DNA from: Candidatus Methylomicrobium oryzae
Lineage (GTDB): Bacteria > Pseudomonadota > Gammaproteobacteria > Methylococcales > Methylomonadaceae
Length of the DNA stretch: 64,000 nucleotides
Assembly (NCBI RefSeq): GCF_016745425.1
Contig: NZ_JAERVK010000014.1
Coordinates: 1-64,000 of the forward strand
Direction of reading: 5' to 3'
Numbering within the stretch: the stretch's first letter is position 1; each line of letters starts with the position of its first letter. The position numbers were made by a program, and so were the translations under genes. Of the stretch, positions 44,970 to 52,627 are shown one piece after another. The notes beneath the pieces are model-generated. The model saw only the letters and a program-made list of their open reading frames with translations, ran no database searches and was not told the DNA's origin.

Positions 44970-45623
44970 TTAAGCCAAAAGCTGCCGCATCATATTGACC
45001 CCGATGCCTGCGCAACTCTTTATGCCGGCACAGGTAATCAAGGGATCATTACGGCGATGTTTCAACAGTAGGATGGAATAGAAGCGGCTATCGGACGCCA
45101 CCAGGCTCAGCACGTTCCACCAGCCATCGTACTGTGGGTATTTTCGCGTCAATGCCATGATTTCGTTAAAACTCCACGCTTCGGCCGGATTATAGGCCTT
45201 GACATTGTCAGGCATCATGGCCGAGAAAGTTTGTTTCACCGTTGAATTCGGCGGCTGGGTCTTACCCACGCTTTCTATGGTTCCGATGTGGCCGACTTGT
45301 CTGCCTGTGTTGTCTGTCCAGACGGCGATATAGCAGCCGCTCATGAATCCGGTCAGCACATCGTTTGTCGAACTGATTTTGGCGGTGCGTCCATGAATGT
45401 AGCATAGCCAGTCGTGAGGTATCGCCTGGTTTTTCGCTAACCCCAAGCTTCTGAAACGGTTCATTGCATTCGTATCGAAGTGGTAAGTATCCAGATCCTG
45501 AAAAGTCATGGCCGACGGAGTCGGAGGACTCACGGTCACGGTTCCGTCTTTAGGTTGCGTGGTAATCGCTTGAGGAGGGGCCCAACTGAATGTAGCACCC
45601 GGAAAAAAATATCGCTCAATCAT
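44970..45623 (-). CDS. Orphan protein with Cys-His pair like CNF-type deamidases (unknown)
   Basis: A 217-residue protein with no signal peptide. I know no close family. The segment TGFMSGCYIAVWTDNTGRQV then GHIGT has Cys97 in a SGC turn and His112 fifteen residues later, between two beta-like strands. That arrangement matches the Cys-His pair of the CNF1/BLF1 deamidase group (CNF1 Cys866 and His881 are also fifteen apart). A second part (AYNPAEAWSFNEIMALTRKY) is helical, and the end has two Cys. A catalytic role is only an inference from the motif. Lone gene with repeats on its upstream side. Confidence 0.6.
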   Translation of the reverse strand: MIERYFFPGATFSWAPPQAITTQPKDGTVTVSPPTPSAMTFQDLDTYHFDTNAMNRFRSLGLAKNQAIPHDWLCYIHGRTAKISSTNDVLTGFMSGCYIAVWTDNTGRQVGHIGTIESVGKTQPPNSTVKQTFSAMMPDNVKAYNPAEAWSFNEIMALTRKYPQYDGWWNVLSLVASDSRFYSILLLKHRRNDPLITCAGIKSCAGIGVNMMRQLLA

Positions 45624-45880
45624 AAAACTATAACCTTTGCGTTGATAAGTGAATGTCTAATGGAGGTAAGGGCGGTCGACCTCACGCCATCTCCGGATAT
45701 ACCGTCAGCCTGAGAAGCGCAGTTGGGCAGTGATGAGCGCAACGCTTACCGGTCTGAGTTTTGGTAATACACAGGGACGGCTGGACAATGATGATAAATT
45801 TCATCTCCACTTGCAAACCGTTTTGGATGTGGCTAAAAATAACCCTCCCGGCATGCCGCCTGATCGCTCCTGTTTTCAGT

Positions 45881-45939
45881 TGTAGGGTACGCTGTGCGTA
45901 CCATTGGGGGTGAAAAGGTACGCACAGCGTACCCTACGG
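45881..45939. repeat. Dispersed palindromic repeat, family 2, copy 4
   Basis: TGTAGGGTACGCTGTGCGTA at the left and GGTACGCACAGCGTACCCTA at the right. The right arm is the same as in copy 3 at 44233-44290. Just upstream (45836-45861) a TAACCCTCCCGGCATGCCGC stretch resembles the leader of the family 4 palindrome at 20050. Confidence 0.85.
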
Positions 45940-46034
45940 TGCTGCATGCCGGACGGGGTATTTATCCCGTTCGCAACGCTTAAAGAGGGACGGACAGGGA
46001 GGATGATTTTGTGTTTGCGGAGAATTTTCAAACA

Positions 46035-46063
46035 GCGGGACGGGGTTATAAACCCCGTCCCGC
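46035..46063 (-). terminator. Strong hairpin downstream of hpnN
   Basis: GCGGGACGGGGTT (46035-46047) pairs perfectly with AACCCCGTCCCGC (46051-46063) over a three-base loop. It is 21 bases past the hpnN stop. The T run is short on the minus strand, so termination is plausible but not certain. Confidence 0.55.
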
Positions 46064-46084
46064 AGCCCATTCTCGGCTGTTGCC

Positions 46085-48724
46085 TTATCCGCGGGCTATT
46101 CGCCCATCTTTTCCGGAAACAAACGCCGGCAATACGACCAGTGTGCAGATAATATTCAGAAGCAATCCGATCGACAGCAGTTGCCCCATACTGGCAAGGC
46201 CGAGATGCGGCGTGAACGCCATGCTGACCAGGCTGCACATCGTGGTCAGTTCGCTGAACACGACGCCTCTGGCCGTGCCGGTTCTGAGAACGCTGTCCTC
46301 CCGATCCGGATGGCGCAGCCGGTTCATAATGTTGATGCCGGCATCGACACCCAGGCCGAACAGAATCGGGATGACGATGATATTGGCAAAATTGAACGGA
46401 TTGTCCATCAGTACCGTAGAGGCCCCGGTCAGGACAGCCGTCATCATCAGCGGCAGCAGAATCAACAGCGCGTCCTTGGTGTTGCGCTGCGTGAACATCA
46501 ATACGATCACAATGGCTGCGACGGCGCTGGCCAGCGCCTGCTGAAAGGCTCTTACGATTGCATTGCCCGATTCCAGGTAAATGACCGGCAGATCGGTCGC
46601 ATGTGGGGAGACCTGGCGGACTTCGCGGATGAAGTCTTTCAGGTTTTTCTCATCGTTGAGGTCCTTGCTGGGCGAGGCCATGATCCGATAGAGGCCGTCT
46701 TTGCTGAGCCAGCGTTCGGCGAGGTCGGGCGGCAGCGTATCGAGGGTGACCTCTCCCGGATTCAACCCTTTCAGCAACGTATTCATGGTGTCCGGCAGCG
46801 TGTCCAGCAGGCTGAATTGCAATTTGTCCAGCATGGTTTTTCTTTCCGGGGCCGATTTTGCCTGCAGCGCCGCAATCAGCGATTCCACTTTCTGGCGTAA
46901 TGGACGCAGGATTGCCGCAAGCTCGCTGTCGGGCTTTTCTTTTAAATGCTTGTCGACAGCCTGACTGAATTTTTCCAGCACCGCCATGCCGTTTTCAACG
47001 CTATCCTGATGCGGGGCCGGAAACGCGGCCAGCTGGAGTCCCATGACCAGAGACAAATCGTCGATGATGCTCAACTTGGCCTTCTGGTTGGATGGGATAT
47101 AGTCATAGATCGTGATTGCGTTTTCGACCGATTCCAGTTGCCCCAGCCTTTGCGCCGTGGCCAATGCTTCGTCTTTACTGTCCGCCAGTACGGTCAGTGT
47201 CATCGGCGAGGTATCCTTGGTTTTCAGCAATTCCCTGAACGTAGAGACCGATTCGCTGTCGGGATCGCGCAAATTGAGCGGGTTGATATCGAACCGGGCC
47301 TGGGTCAGCAAGGCCAGGCCTGCCGCTATCAGCGCGGCAGTAGCCCATTTGACCGGGGCGGCGTGCCGGATCGGGAACAGGTAAACCCAGTCAGGAAACA
47401 GATCGTCGGATTTTTTTGAAGGCCCCGAATTCGGCGGAAACAGCTTCAACACCGCCGGAAGTACGATCAGCGTGATCAGCAGCGAAATGAAGATGCCCAC
47501 GCCGGCGATCAGCCCCAGTTCGGAAACGCCGGTGTATTGGGTCGGCAAGAAGGCAAAAAAGCCTGTCGCGCCTGTGATCGCGCACAAAGTGATCGGCGGT
47601 GCGACTTTGCGCACGGCTTCGAGCAGGGCCTGCCCGCGAGGCATGTTCTGCCTGATCAGTTCGCGGTAGCGCATGCAGACCTGGACCGCGTAATCATCGC
47701 CGATACCGATATACAATGCCGCGAAGGACACCGAAATAATGTTCAGATGGCCGATGGCCAGCGCGGCAAAACCGAAAGTCAGCATCAGGCCCATGGTCAG
47801 CACGCTGAGCGTGGCCAGCGTCAGTTTGACCGACCGGAAGCCGATCAGTAAGGACAGGAAGACCAGCAGGAACGAGAACGCCGAAGCCATTTCCGCGCTA
47901 TAGGTTACCGTGGCCAATTCGTCGTGTTCCAGCACGACTTCGCCGGTCAGTCGTATGTTGATGCCGGGGAAGGCCTGCTCGGCTTTTGCCGCGGCGGCCC
48001 GCACCGCCGCCAGGGGCTTTTCGGCCGGCATCAGCTCTTCGAAATTCAGATGGGGCTTGAGCAGGATGAAGCGCCGGGTGCTCAACAGGTCCCGGTTTTC
48101 CCCCACCATTAACTGCTGCCAGGATAACTGATAAGCCCTGCCGTCCAGTACGGCCCGGATCGCCGCGCCGACTTTATCGAGCAGGGGATTCAGGTCGACC
48201 GGCAATTCATGCGTTTCCGAGGTAATGGCCTGTTCGAGAATATTGAGCAGTCCTTTCAGGCTGTTATCCTTGGACAGCGTGCCGATGAAGGGCTGGGCTT
48301 CCGTCATTTTGGCGGCCAGATCCTCCAGGTTGTCAAGATCGAGATAAAGCAGGCCGTGCCGCTCGAAGAACTCGCCTGCGCCCGGGATGTAAACCGATTT
48401 GATCTGCTGCTCTCTGCCGAATTCTACTTTGAGATAATCCAATGCGCGCGTTGCCTGTTCCGGCGTTCGGGCATCGACTACGACCAGGATCGCCTGATCA
48501 TCCTGCGGAAAGGCCCGGATAAATCGCTCGCGATCTTTCTGGAACTGCAGGTCTTTCGAAAGGATATCGGTCGTATCGGCATCGATGCCCAGGTGCTTGG
48601 CGGTATAGTACACGCTGAGTCCGCAGAGCAGCAGGAACGTCAGGATCAGCGTTTTCGGATAACGCAGCAATCTGCCGTCCAGTTTGGCGATCAATTGGCC
48701 ATAAACTTCGGTAATTTTTTTCAT
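46085..48724 (-). CDS. hpnN: Hopanoid transporter of the RND/MMPL type, HpnN
   Basis: An 879-residue RND-like membrane protein with a helix, a periplasmic loop and a five- or six-helix block, repeated twice (first block about residues 265-430, second about 710-870). Typical features: DILSKDLQFQKDRERFIRAF in the first loop and FAALYIGIGDDYAVQVCMRY / PILFGLGVDAGINIMNRLRH, the GxxxD-type helix-4 motifs in each half. HpnN moves hopanoids from the inner to the outer membrane. Other hpn genes are not in the window. Its start ATG 48724 overlaps the stop of a short unsupported reverse frame. Confidence 0.92.
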   Translation of the reverse strand: MKKITEVYGQLIAKLDGRLLRYPKTLILTFLLLCGLSVYYTAKHLGIDADTTDILSKDLQFQKDRERFIRAFPQDDQAILVVVDARTPEQATRALDYLKVEFGREQQIKSVYIPGAGEFFERHGLLYLDLDNLEDLAAKMTEAQPFIGTLSKDNSLKGLLNILEQAITSETHELPVDLNPLLDKVGAAIRAVLDGRAYQLSWQQLMVGENRDLLSTRRFILLKPHLNFEELMPAEKPLAAVRAAAAKAEQAFPGINIRLTGEVVLEHDELATVTYSAEMASAFSFLLVFLSLLIGFRSVKLTLATLSVLTMGLMLTFGFAALAIGHLNIISVSFAALYIGIGDDYAVQVCMRYRELIRQNMPRGQALLEAVRKVAPPITLCAITGATGFFAFLPTQYTGVSELGLIAGVGIFISLLITLIVLPAVLKLFPPNSGPSKKSDDLFPDWVYLFPIRHAAPVKWATAALIAAGLALLTQARFDINPLNLRDPDSESVSTFRELLKTKDTSPMTLTVLADSKDEALATAQRLGQLESVENAITIYDYIPSNQKAKLSIIDDLSLVMGLQLAAFPAPHQDSVENGMAVLEKFSQAVDKHLKEKPDSELAAILRPLRQKVESLIAALQAKSAPERKTMLDKLQFSLLDTLPDTMNTLLKGLNPGEVTLDTLPPDLAERWLSKDGLYRIMASPSKDLNDEKNLKDFIREVRQVSPHATDLPVIYLESGNAIVRAFQQALASAVAAIVIVLMFTQRNTKDALLILLPLMMTAVLTGASTVLMDNPFNFANIIVIPILFGLGVDAGINIMNRLRHPDREDSVLRTGTARGVVFSELTTMCSLVSMAFTPHLGLASMGQLLSIGLLLNIICTLVVLPAFVSGKDGRIARG

Positions 48725-49091
48725 GCGGCACCTTTAGCTTTTTTGTGTTCGGGACAGAATCCGGAAACTACTTTCGCGGCTTGGGCAACAGATTTATAGA
48801 CTGCAAAAACGACGAAATTCCTCAAGTAACAGCAAGGCGGGGGCATGCCTCCCACAGCCGGCTTATGGGGCTGCCTTGAAAACGAGGCCCGAACCGGCCC
48901 AACGCTTCGGCTGCGGCGGCTTGCATTCGCGGCGGATATGGCAACTTCCATGGTAGGGCAGAGATGCAGCAACTGCCGCCGGTCTATCTGATCCATCGGG
49001 GCTTTGCTTGTGGTCTTCGTGCCCGGACTTGGTGATTTATGCCGGAATTTGCTATTTTATATTTCACCGCCAACCGAATGAGGAGGGTACG
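48725..49091. other. Intergenic region between hpnN and the small lipoprotein
   Basis: About 367 bases with promoters of two divergent units. I see no gene and no strong repeat. Confidence 0.5.
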
Positions 49092-49241
49092 ATGAAATCG
49101 TCTATGCTGATGCTTTTCATGCTGGCATGGCTTGATGGGTGTGAAAATACCAAAGGCCAAAATCGGCATGATCCCAATCATCATGAGCAATCCGTGCAGA
49201 AAAATCGCGAAACGTTCGCGGTTTCGCGATTCGGCACCTAA
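49092..49241 (+). CDS. Very small lipoprotein (unknown)
   Basis: A 49-residue protein from ATG 49092 with an excellent ribosome site (GAGGAGGG, five bases upstream). A short signal helix MLMLFMLAWLDGC has a lipobox-like LDGC at Cys17. The mature part is 33 residues, polar and His/Asn/Arg-rich. The strong ribosome site and lipobox make it a likely real gene. Function unknown; it comes just before fliK. Confidence 0.6.
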   Translation: MKSSMLMLFMLAWLDGCENTKGQNRHDPNHHEQSVQKNRETFAVSRFGT

Positions 49242-49342
49242 AAAATCGGGTGCGGTATTGAAAGCATGATTTTGAGTGTCTAGCCGGCCTGCGCTTGGCG
49301 CGGTGCCCAATCCCCCCTTTACCGTACCCGACCGAGGTTTGG

Positions 49343-51436
49343 ATGATGGAAATTCGCAATAATGCGACTCTCTCGAACGCTGCAGCGACCGCCACGTCTC
49401 CTCAACAGATTGCGTCCCTTAAACTGGACGCTATTCTCGATGTCGTAGTCCAGGCGCGGATGGGCGAAAATCGTTTTCAGCTTCAGCGGTTACCGGGTGG
49501 CGAACCGCTGACCGCGATGAGCCAGTCGGAATTGACCGTCGGCCAGCGCTTACAGGTTCAGGTGAGCCGGCTCGGCGCGCTGCCCGAATTACGTGTTGTT
49601 CCTGCCGAGCCGCCTAGGCCGGAAGTCGTGCCCAAGGCGCTGCGCGAGCTGTTGCCAAAGCAGATCGATTTGAAGGAGCTCGCCACGATGGTGGGCCGGT
49701 TGCCGTCCTCAAATCCTTCGAATTTGCCGGGGCCGGTGCATCTGGCTGTGGAGCGTCTTGCCGCGGCACTGCCGCAAGCGGAAAAGCTGATGACGCCCGA
49801 GGGTTTGCAAAAAGCCGTCCGGAATTCGGGGGTATTTCTTGAGGCGTCGCTGGCCGCTGCCCTGACCGAAGGCGCGCCGCTTCCGGAAAATGATTTGAAG
49901 GCGCGCCTGCTGAATCTGTTGGCCGTTCTGCAGCCAGGGGAAGGCGGGAAGGCGGCTGCCCCTGCTCAAGCTTTGCAGCAGGAAAACGCCCTGTCTCCGC
50001 CCGGCACGGTGCCTTCCCAAACGGCGGCACAAGCTTCGGAAGAGGCGGGCGATCAGGCCAGTTTGAATCCGGACAAGGTGCCGCAACGGACGGACAGCGC
50101 CTTGCCTAAAACGATCGGCGAATCCTTACTGCCATCGCAAAGTAAAGGCGCTGCCGAGGGGCAGTTCCCGGCCGCGCCGCCTGCCCCGTCGTTGGCGACT
50201 CAATCGGGAGAGAAAGTCAGCGTGCCGGTGCCGGCTGCGGCGGAGCAAAGCGCGGCTAAACTCGCTGCCGATAAAGCGGCTAATTCTACGGAGGAGCGTC
50301 TTGCCGCGGCACTGCCGCAAGCGGAAAAGCTGATGACGCCCGAGGGTTTGCAAAAAGCCGTCCGGAATTCGGGGGTATTTCTTGAGGCGTCGCTGGCCGC
50401 TGCCCTGACCGAAGGCGCGCCGCTTCCGGAAAATGATTTGAAGGCGCGCCTGCTGAATCTGTTGGCCGTTCTGCAGCCAGGGGAAGGCGGGAAGGCGGCT
50501 GCCCCTGCTCAAGCTTTGCAGCAGGAAAACGCCCTGTCTCCGCCCGGCACGGTGCCTTCCCAAACGGCGGCACAAGCTTCGGAAGAGGCGGGCGATCAGG
50601 CCAGTTTGAATCCGGACAAGGTGCCGCAACGGACGGACAGCGCCTTGCCTAAAACGATCGGCGAATCCTTACTGCCATCGCAAAGTAAAGGCGCTGCCGA
50701 GGGGCAGTTCCCGGCCGCGCCGCCTGCCCCGTCGTTGGCGACTCAATCGGGAGAGAAAGTCAGCGTGCCGGTGCCGGCTGCGGCGGAGCAAAGCGCGGCT
50801 AAACTCGCTGCCGATAAAGCGGCTAATTCCGTGGATTTTCAGAAGCCCGAGAAAGAAGGGCTGGTGGTCGGAGCCAAACCGCAGCCATTCGAAACGAGCC
50901 TATCGACGGCTCGGAGCGCGCCGACTCTTCCTTCTGCGGGGAAAGCCGAAGACAGTTTCAGTAAACCGGAAGAGATCGACCCGGCCAAGCTGGCGCAGAA
51001 AGCGGAAGGGGCTTTGGCTAAAATTGCCGTTGATCAATTGGCCTCTCAGCCGCGCGACGACGGCACGGTATGTTTGCAATTGAATTTGCCTTTCGTGGCA
51101 GGAAACCATCAGGACAATGCCGAGCTGTCGATTACCGCGGAGGGCGGGTCCCTGGCTGAGGATCGCGTTCCCGCCTGGACCGCGACGATCCAGCTCCAGC
51201 CTCCCTGCATGGGCGCCTTTAACGCCCGTATTATCTGGAACGGCACGCAAATCGATGCCTGTCTCTGGAGCGATCGGGAAGAAACCGCCGACAGGATCGG
51301 CCAGACGACTGAAACGCTGCGCGCTAGACTGGAGCAGGCCGGGTTGGCGGTCGGGGCGCTAACCGTATTGGACCGGCCTCCTTCATCGCCGCTCGCAGAA
51401 ACGGTTGACTTACACTTGCTGGACCTTCTCGCATGA
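49343..51436 (+). CDS. fliK: Flagellar hook-length control protein FliK
   Basis: A 697-residue FliK from ATG 49343 (MMEIRNNATLSN); the frame is open from 49295. The N-terminal ruler region is Pro/Ala/Gln-rich. The C-terminal Flg_hook domain (about 570-697) has VCLQLNLPFVAGNHQDNAELSI and ends in the leucine-rich TVDLHLLDLLA. FliK measures the hook and switches FlhB from hook to filament export. A 181-residue segment (from residue 137) is repeated directly from residue 318, giving an unusually long ruler. The stop overlaps the next gene by four bases. Confidence 0.9.
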   Translation: MMEIRNNATLSNAAATATSPQQIASLKLDAILDVVVQARMGENRFQLQRLPGGEPLTAMSQSELTVGQRLQVQVSRLGALPELRVVPAEPPRPEVVPKALRELLPKQIDLKELATMVGRLPSSNPSNLPGPVHLAVERLAAALPQAEKLMTPEGLQKAVRNSGVFLEASLAAALTEGAPLPENDLKARLLNLLAVLQPGEGGKAAAPAQALQQENALSPPGTVPSQTAAQASEEAGDQASLNPDKVPQRTDSALPKTIGESLLPSQSKGAAEGQFPAAPPAPSLATQSGEKVSVPVPAAAEQSAAKLAADKAANSTEERLAAALPQAEKLMTPEGLQKAVRNSGVFLEASLAAALTEGAPLPENDLKARLLNLLAVLQPGEGGKAAAPAQALQQENALSPPGTVPSQTAAQASEEAGDQASLNPDKVPQRTDSALPKTIGESLLPSQSKGAAEGQFPAAPPAPSLATQSGEKVSVPVPAAAEQSAAKLAADKAANSVDFQKPEKEGLVVGAKPQPFETSLSTARSAPTLPSAGKAEDSFSKPEEIDPAKLAQKAEGALAKIAVDQLASQPRDDGTVCLQLNLPFVAGNHQDNAELSITAEGGSLAEDRVPAWTATIQLQPPCMGAFNARIIWNGTQIDACLWSDREETADRIGQTTETLRARLEQAGLAVGALTVLDRPPSSPLAETVDLHLLDLLA
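49751..50829 (+). repeat. Large direct duplication inside fliK
   Basis: Bases 49751-50286 and 50294-50829 (536 each, 543 apart) appear identical when compared by eye over the full length. The period is a multiple of three, so the frame is kept. The joining bases TACGGAG occur only once. This implies a recent tandem duplication, or an assembly artefact. Confidence 0.9.
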
Positions 51437-51732
51437 CCCAAAACAACCAAAAATCCACCCTTGCTGTCGCACTGAACTATGACGGAACCGGCGCTCCCAG
51501 AGTTACCGCCAAGGGAAGAGGAGTGCTGGCGGAACAGATTATCGAGCTGGCCGAAGCGCATCATATTCCTCTGCGTCACGACGCGGGGTTGGTTCAAGTA
51601 TTGGCCAGTGTACCTTTGGAGCGCGAGATCCCGCGCGAGCTTTACGTCGCGGTTGCCGAAGTGATTGCGTTCGCCTACATGCTGAGCGGCAAGCGGCCGG
51701 AGGATAATGTTTCGAAGCAACGAGGCGGCTGA
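51433..51732 (+). CDS. FlhB C-terminal-domain homologue (FhlB-like)
   Basis: A 99-residue protein similar to the cytoplasmic C-terminal domain of FlhB without its membrane part: LAVALNYDGTGAPRVTAKGRG, LAEQIIELAEAHHIPLRHDAGL and ELYVAVAEVIAFAYML. The NPTH cleavage motif is replaced. Such proteins can partly replace the FlhB C-terminal part in export switching. Overlaps the fliK stop (ATGA), which supports a joint role in hook-to-filament switching. Confidence 0.9.
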   Translation: MTQNNQKSTLAVALNYDGTGAPRVTAKGRGVLAEQIIELAEAHHIPLRHDAGLVQVLASVPLEREIPRELYVAVAEVIAFAYMLSGKRPEDNVSKQRGG

Positions 51733-51906
51733 AAGGCGGATTTGCCGTCGGGCCTTCGCCATTTCGAAATTTAATCTTAGGCGTGGCGGGTGACGGTTTG
51801 CTCGGCAACTTGCAAGGGTGCCTCCACTCAGAAGGCGGTCAGGAGCAGAACTATAGCCGAGGAATAAAGCTCTGCTCCCTGCAGTCGTTATGCGGAACCG
51901 TTTTAC

Positions 51907-52305
51907 CTAATAGCTGATTAAAAACTCGCTGAAAAAAGCATCCCGAAAGCCATCGCTATTCTCATAGTGCTCTAAGGTTTTTTTAATGGCGGCGGCGGTT
52001 TCTTTGCGTAAGGCTTCACGCTGTTCCATCGTTTGAATCGAATCGGTCGATCTGCCGCTGAACAGCATGATCAGCTCGTGCTTGATTGCCGGCATATGTT
52101 TTTTGAGTTTTTCGATCGCCTGCGGGCCTTCGGCTAAAAGCTGAATATTGACCAGCAAGTAGCTTCTCGGTTCAGCCAGATTGACTGTAATCTTGGGCGT
52201 GATTTCCAGGTATTCCATACCGCCTTCCCCCGATGAGGATCCTTCGTTCGCATAAGCCCAAGAAGACATGAGTAAAAAGCTGAGTAATAAAACCGATAAA
52301 CGCAC
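51907..52305 (-). CDS. Periplasmic FliL-like protein
   Basis: A 132-residue FliL-related protein from GTG 52305. It has a cleavable-type signal (SWAYA|NEG) instead of the usual membrane anchor, then the FliL core: YLEITPKITVNLAEPRSYLLVNIQLL, and an end ENSDGFRDAFFSEFLISY like VKELFFTAFVMQ of the true FliL at 58741. It probably acts near the motor in the periplasm. Opposite strand to fliK and fliC; ends convergent with the FhlB-like gene. Confidence 0.85.
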   Translation of the reverse strand: MRLSVLLLSFLLMSSWAYANEGSSSGEGGMEYLEITPKITVNLAEPRSYLLVNIQLLAEGPQAIEKLKKHMPAIKHELIMLFSGRSTDSIQTMEQREALRKETAAAIKKTLEHYENSDGFRDAFFSEFLISY

Positions 52306-52503
52306 AATTGGCTCCCGTTAAGCTGACGATAATCAGAATTTCAGTATAGGCCATTTTGGCGAGGCGCTGGCGTATTTTCGGTTCGGGTGTACAGCCTGCT
52401 GTGGAAGTGAATCCATTTGCTTCTAAGCACCGTATGAAAATGCTCTGGAAAGAACGATTTTTGTGAAGCGAATCACAAAACGCATGACAGGATAAAAAAA
52501 CAT

Positions 52504-52530
52504 TAAAGTTTTAAAAAACGCCGTCGATAA
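52504..52530 (+). promoter_or_regulatory. Sigma-28 (FliA) promoter of fliC
   Basis: TAAAGTTT (52504-52511), an 11-base spacer, GTCGATAA (52523-52530). Only one mismatch to the flagellar class consensus TAAAGTTT-N11-GCCGATAA. It lies 98 bases before the flagellin start. Confidence 0.9.
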
Positions 52531-52627
52531 CTAAGACAAAGGCGGGGCAATCAGCAATAAAAAATCCCGATACTTTTAAGCCGGCCAAGCCGTTTGGCCT
52601 TTTGAGTCCATATACCGGAGAGCTACC

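Larger units (their letters stand above)
45624..46084. other. Intergenic region with repeats, no gene
   Basis: About 460 bases. It holds a family 4-like leader (45836-45869), a family 2 palindrome (45881-45939) and a 13-bp perfect hairpin (46035-46063) just after hpnN. Confidence 0.5.

Noticed and set aside
48721-48996. 91-codon minus-strand frame overlapping the hpnN start (ATGA)
   Set aside because: Despite the tidy overlap the protein has no recognisable feature and its composition looks random; hpnN needs no partner there.
49242-49342. Sigma-54 promoter for fliK
   Set aside because: The closest match (TTGGCGCG) lacks the TTGC element at the right spacing.
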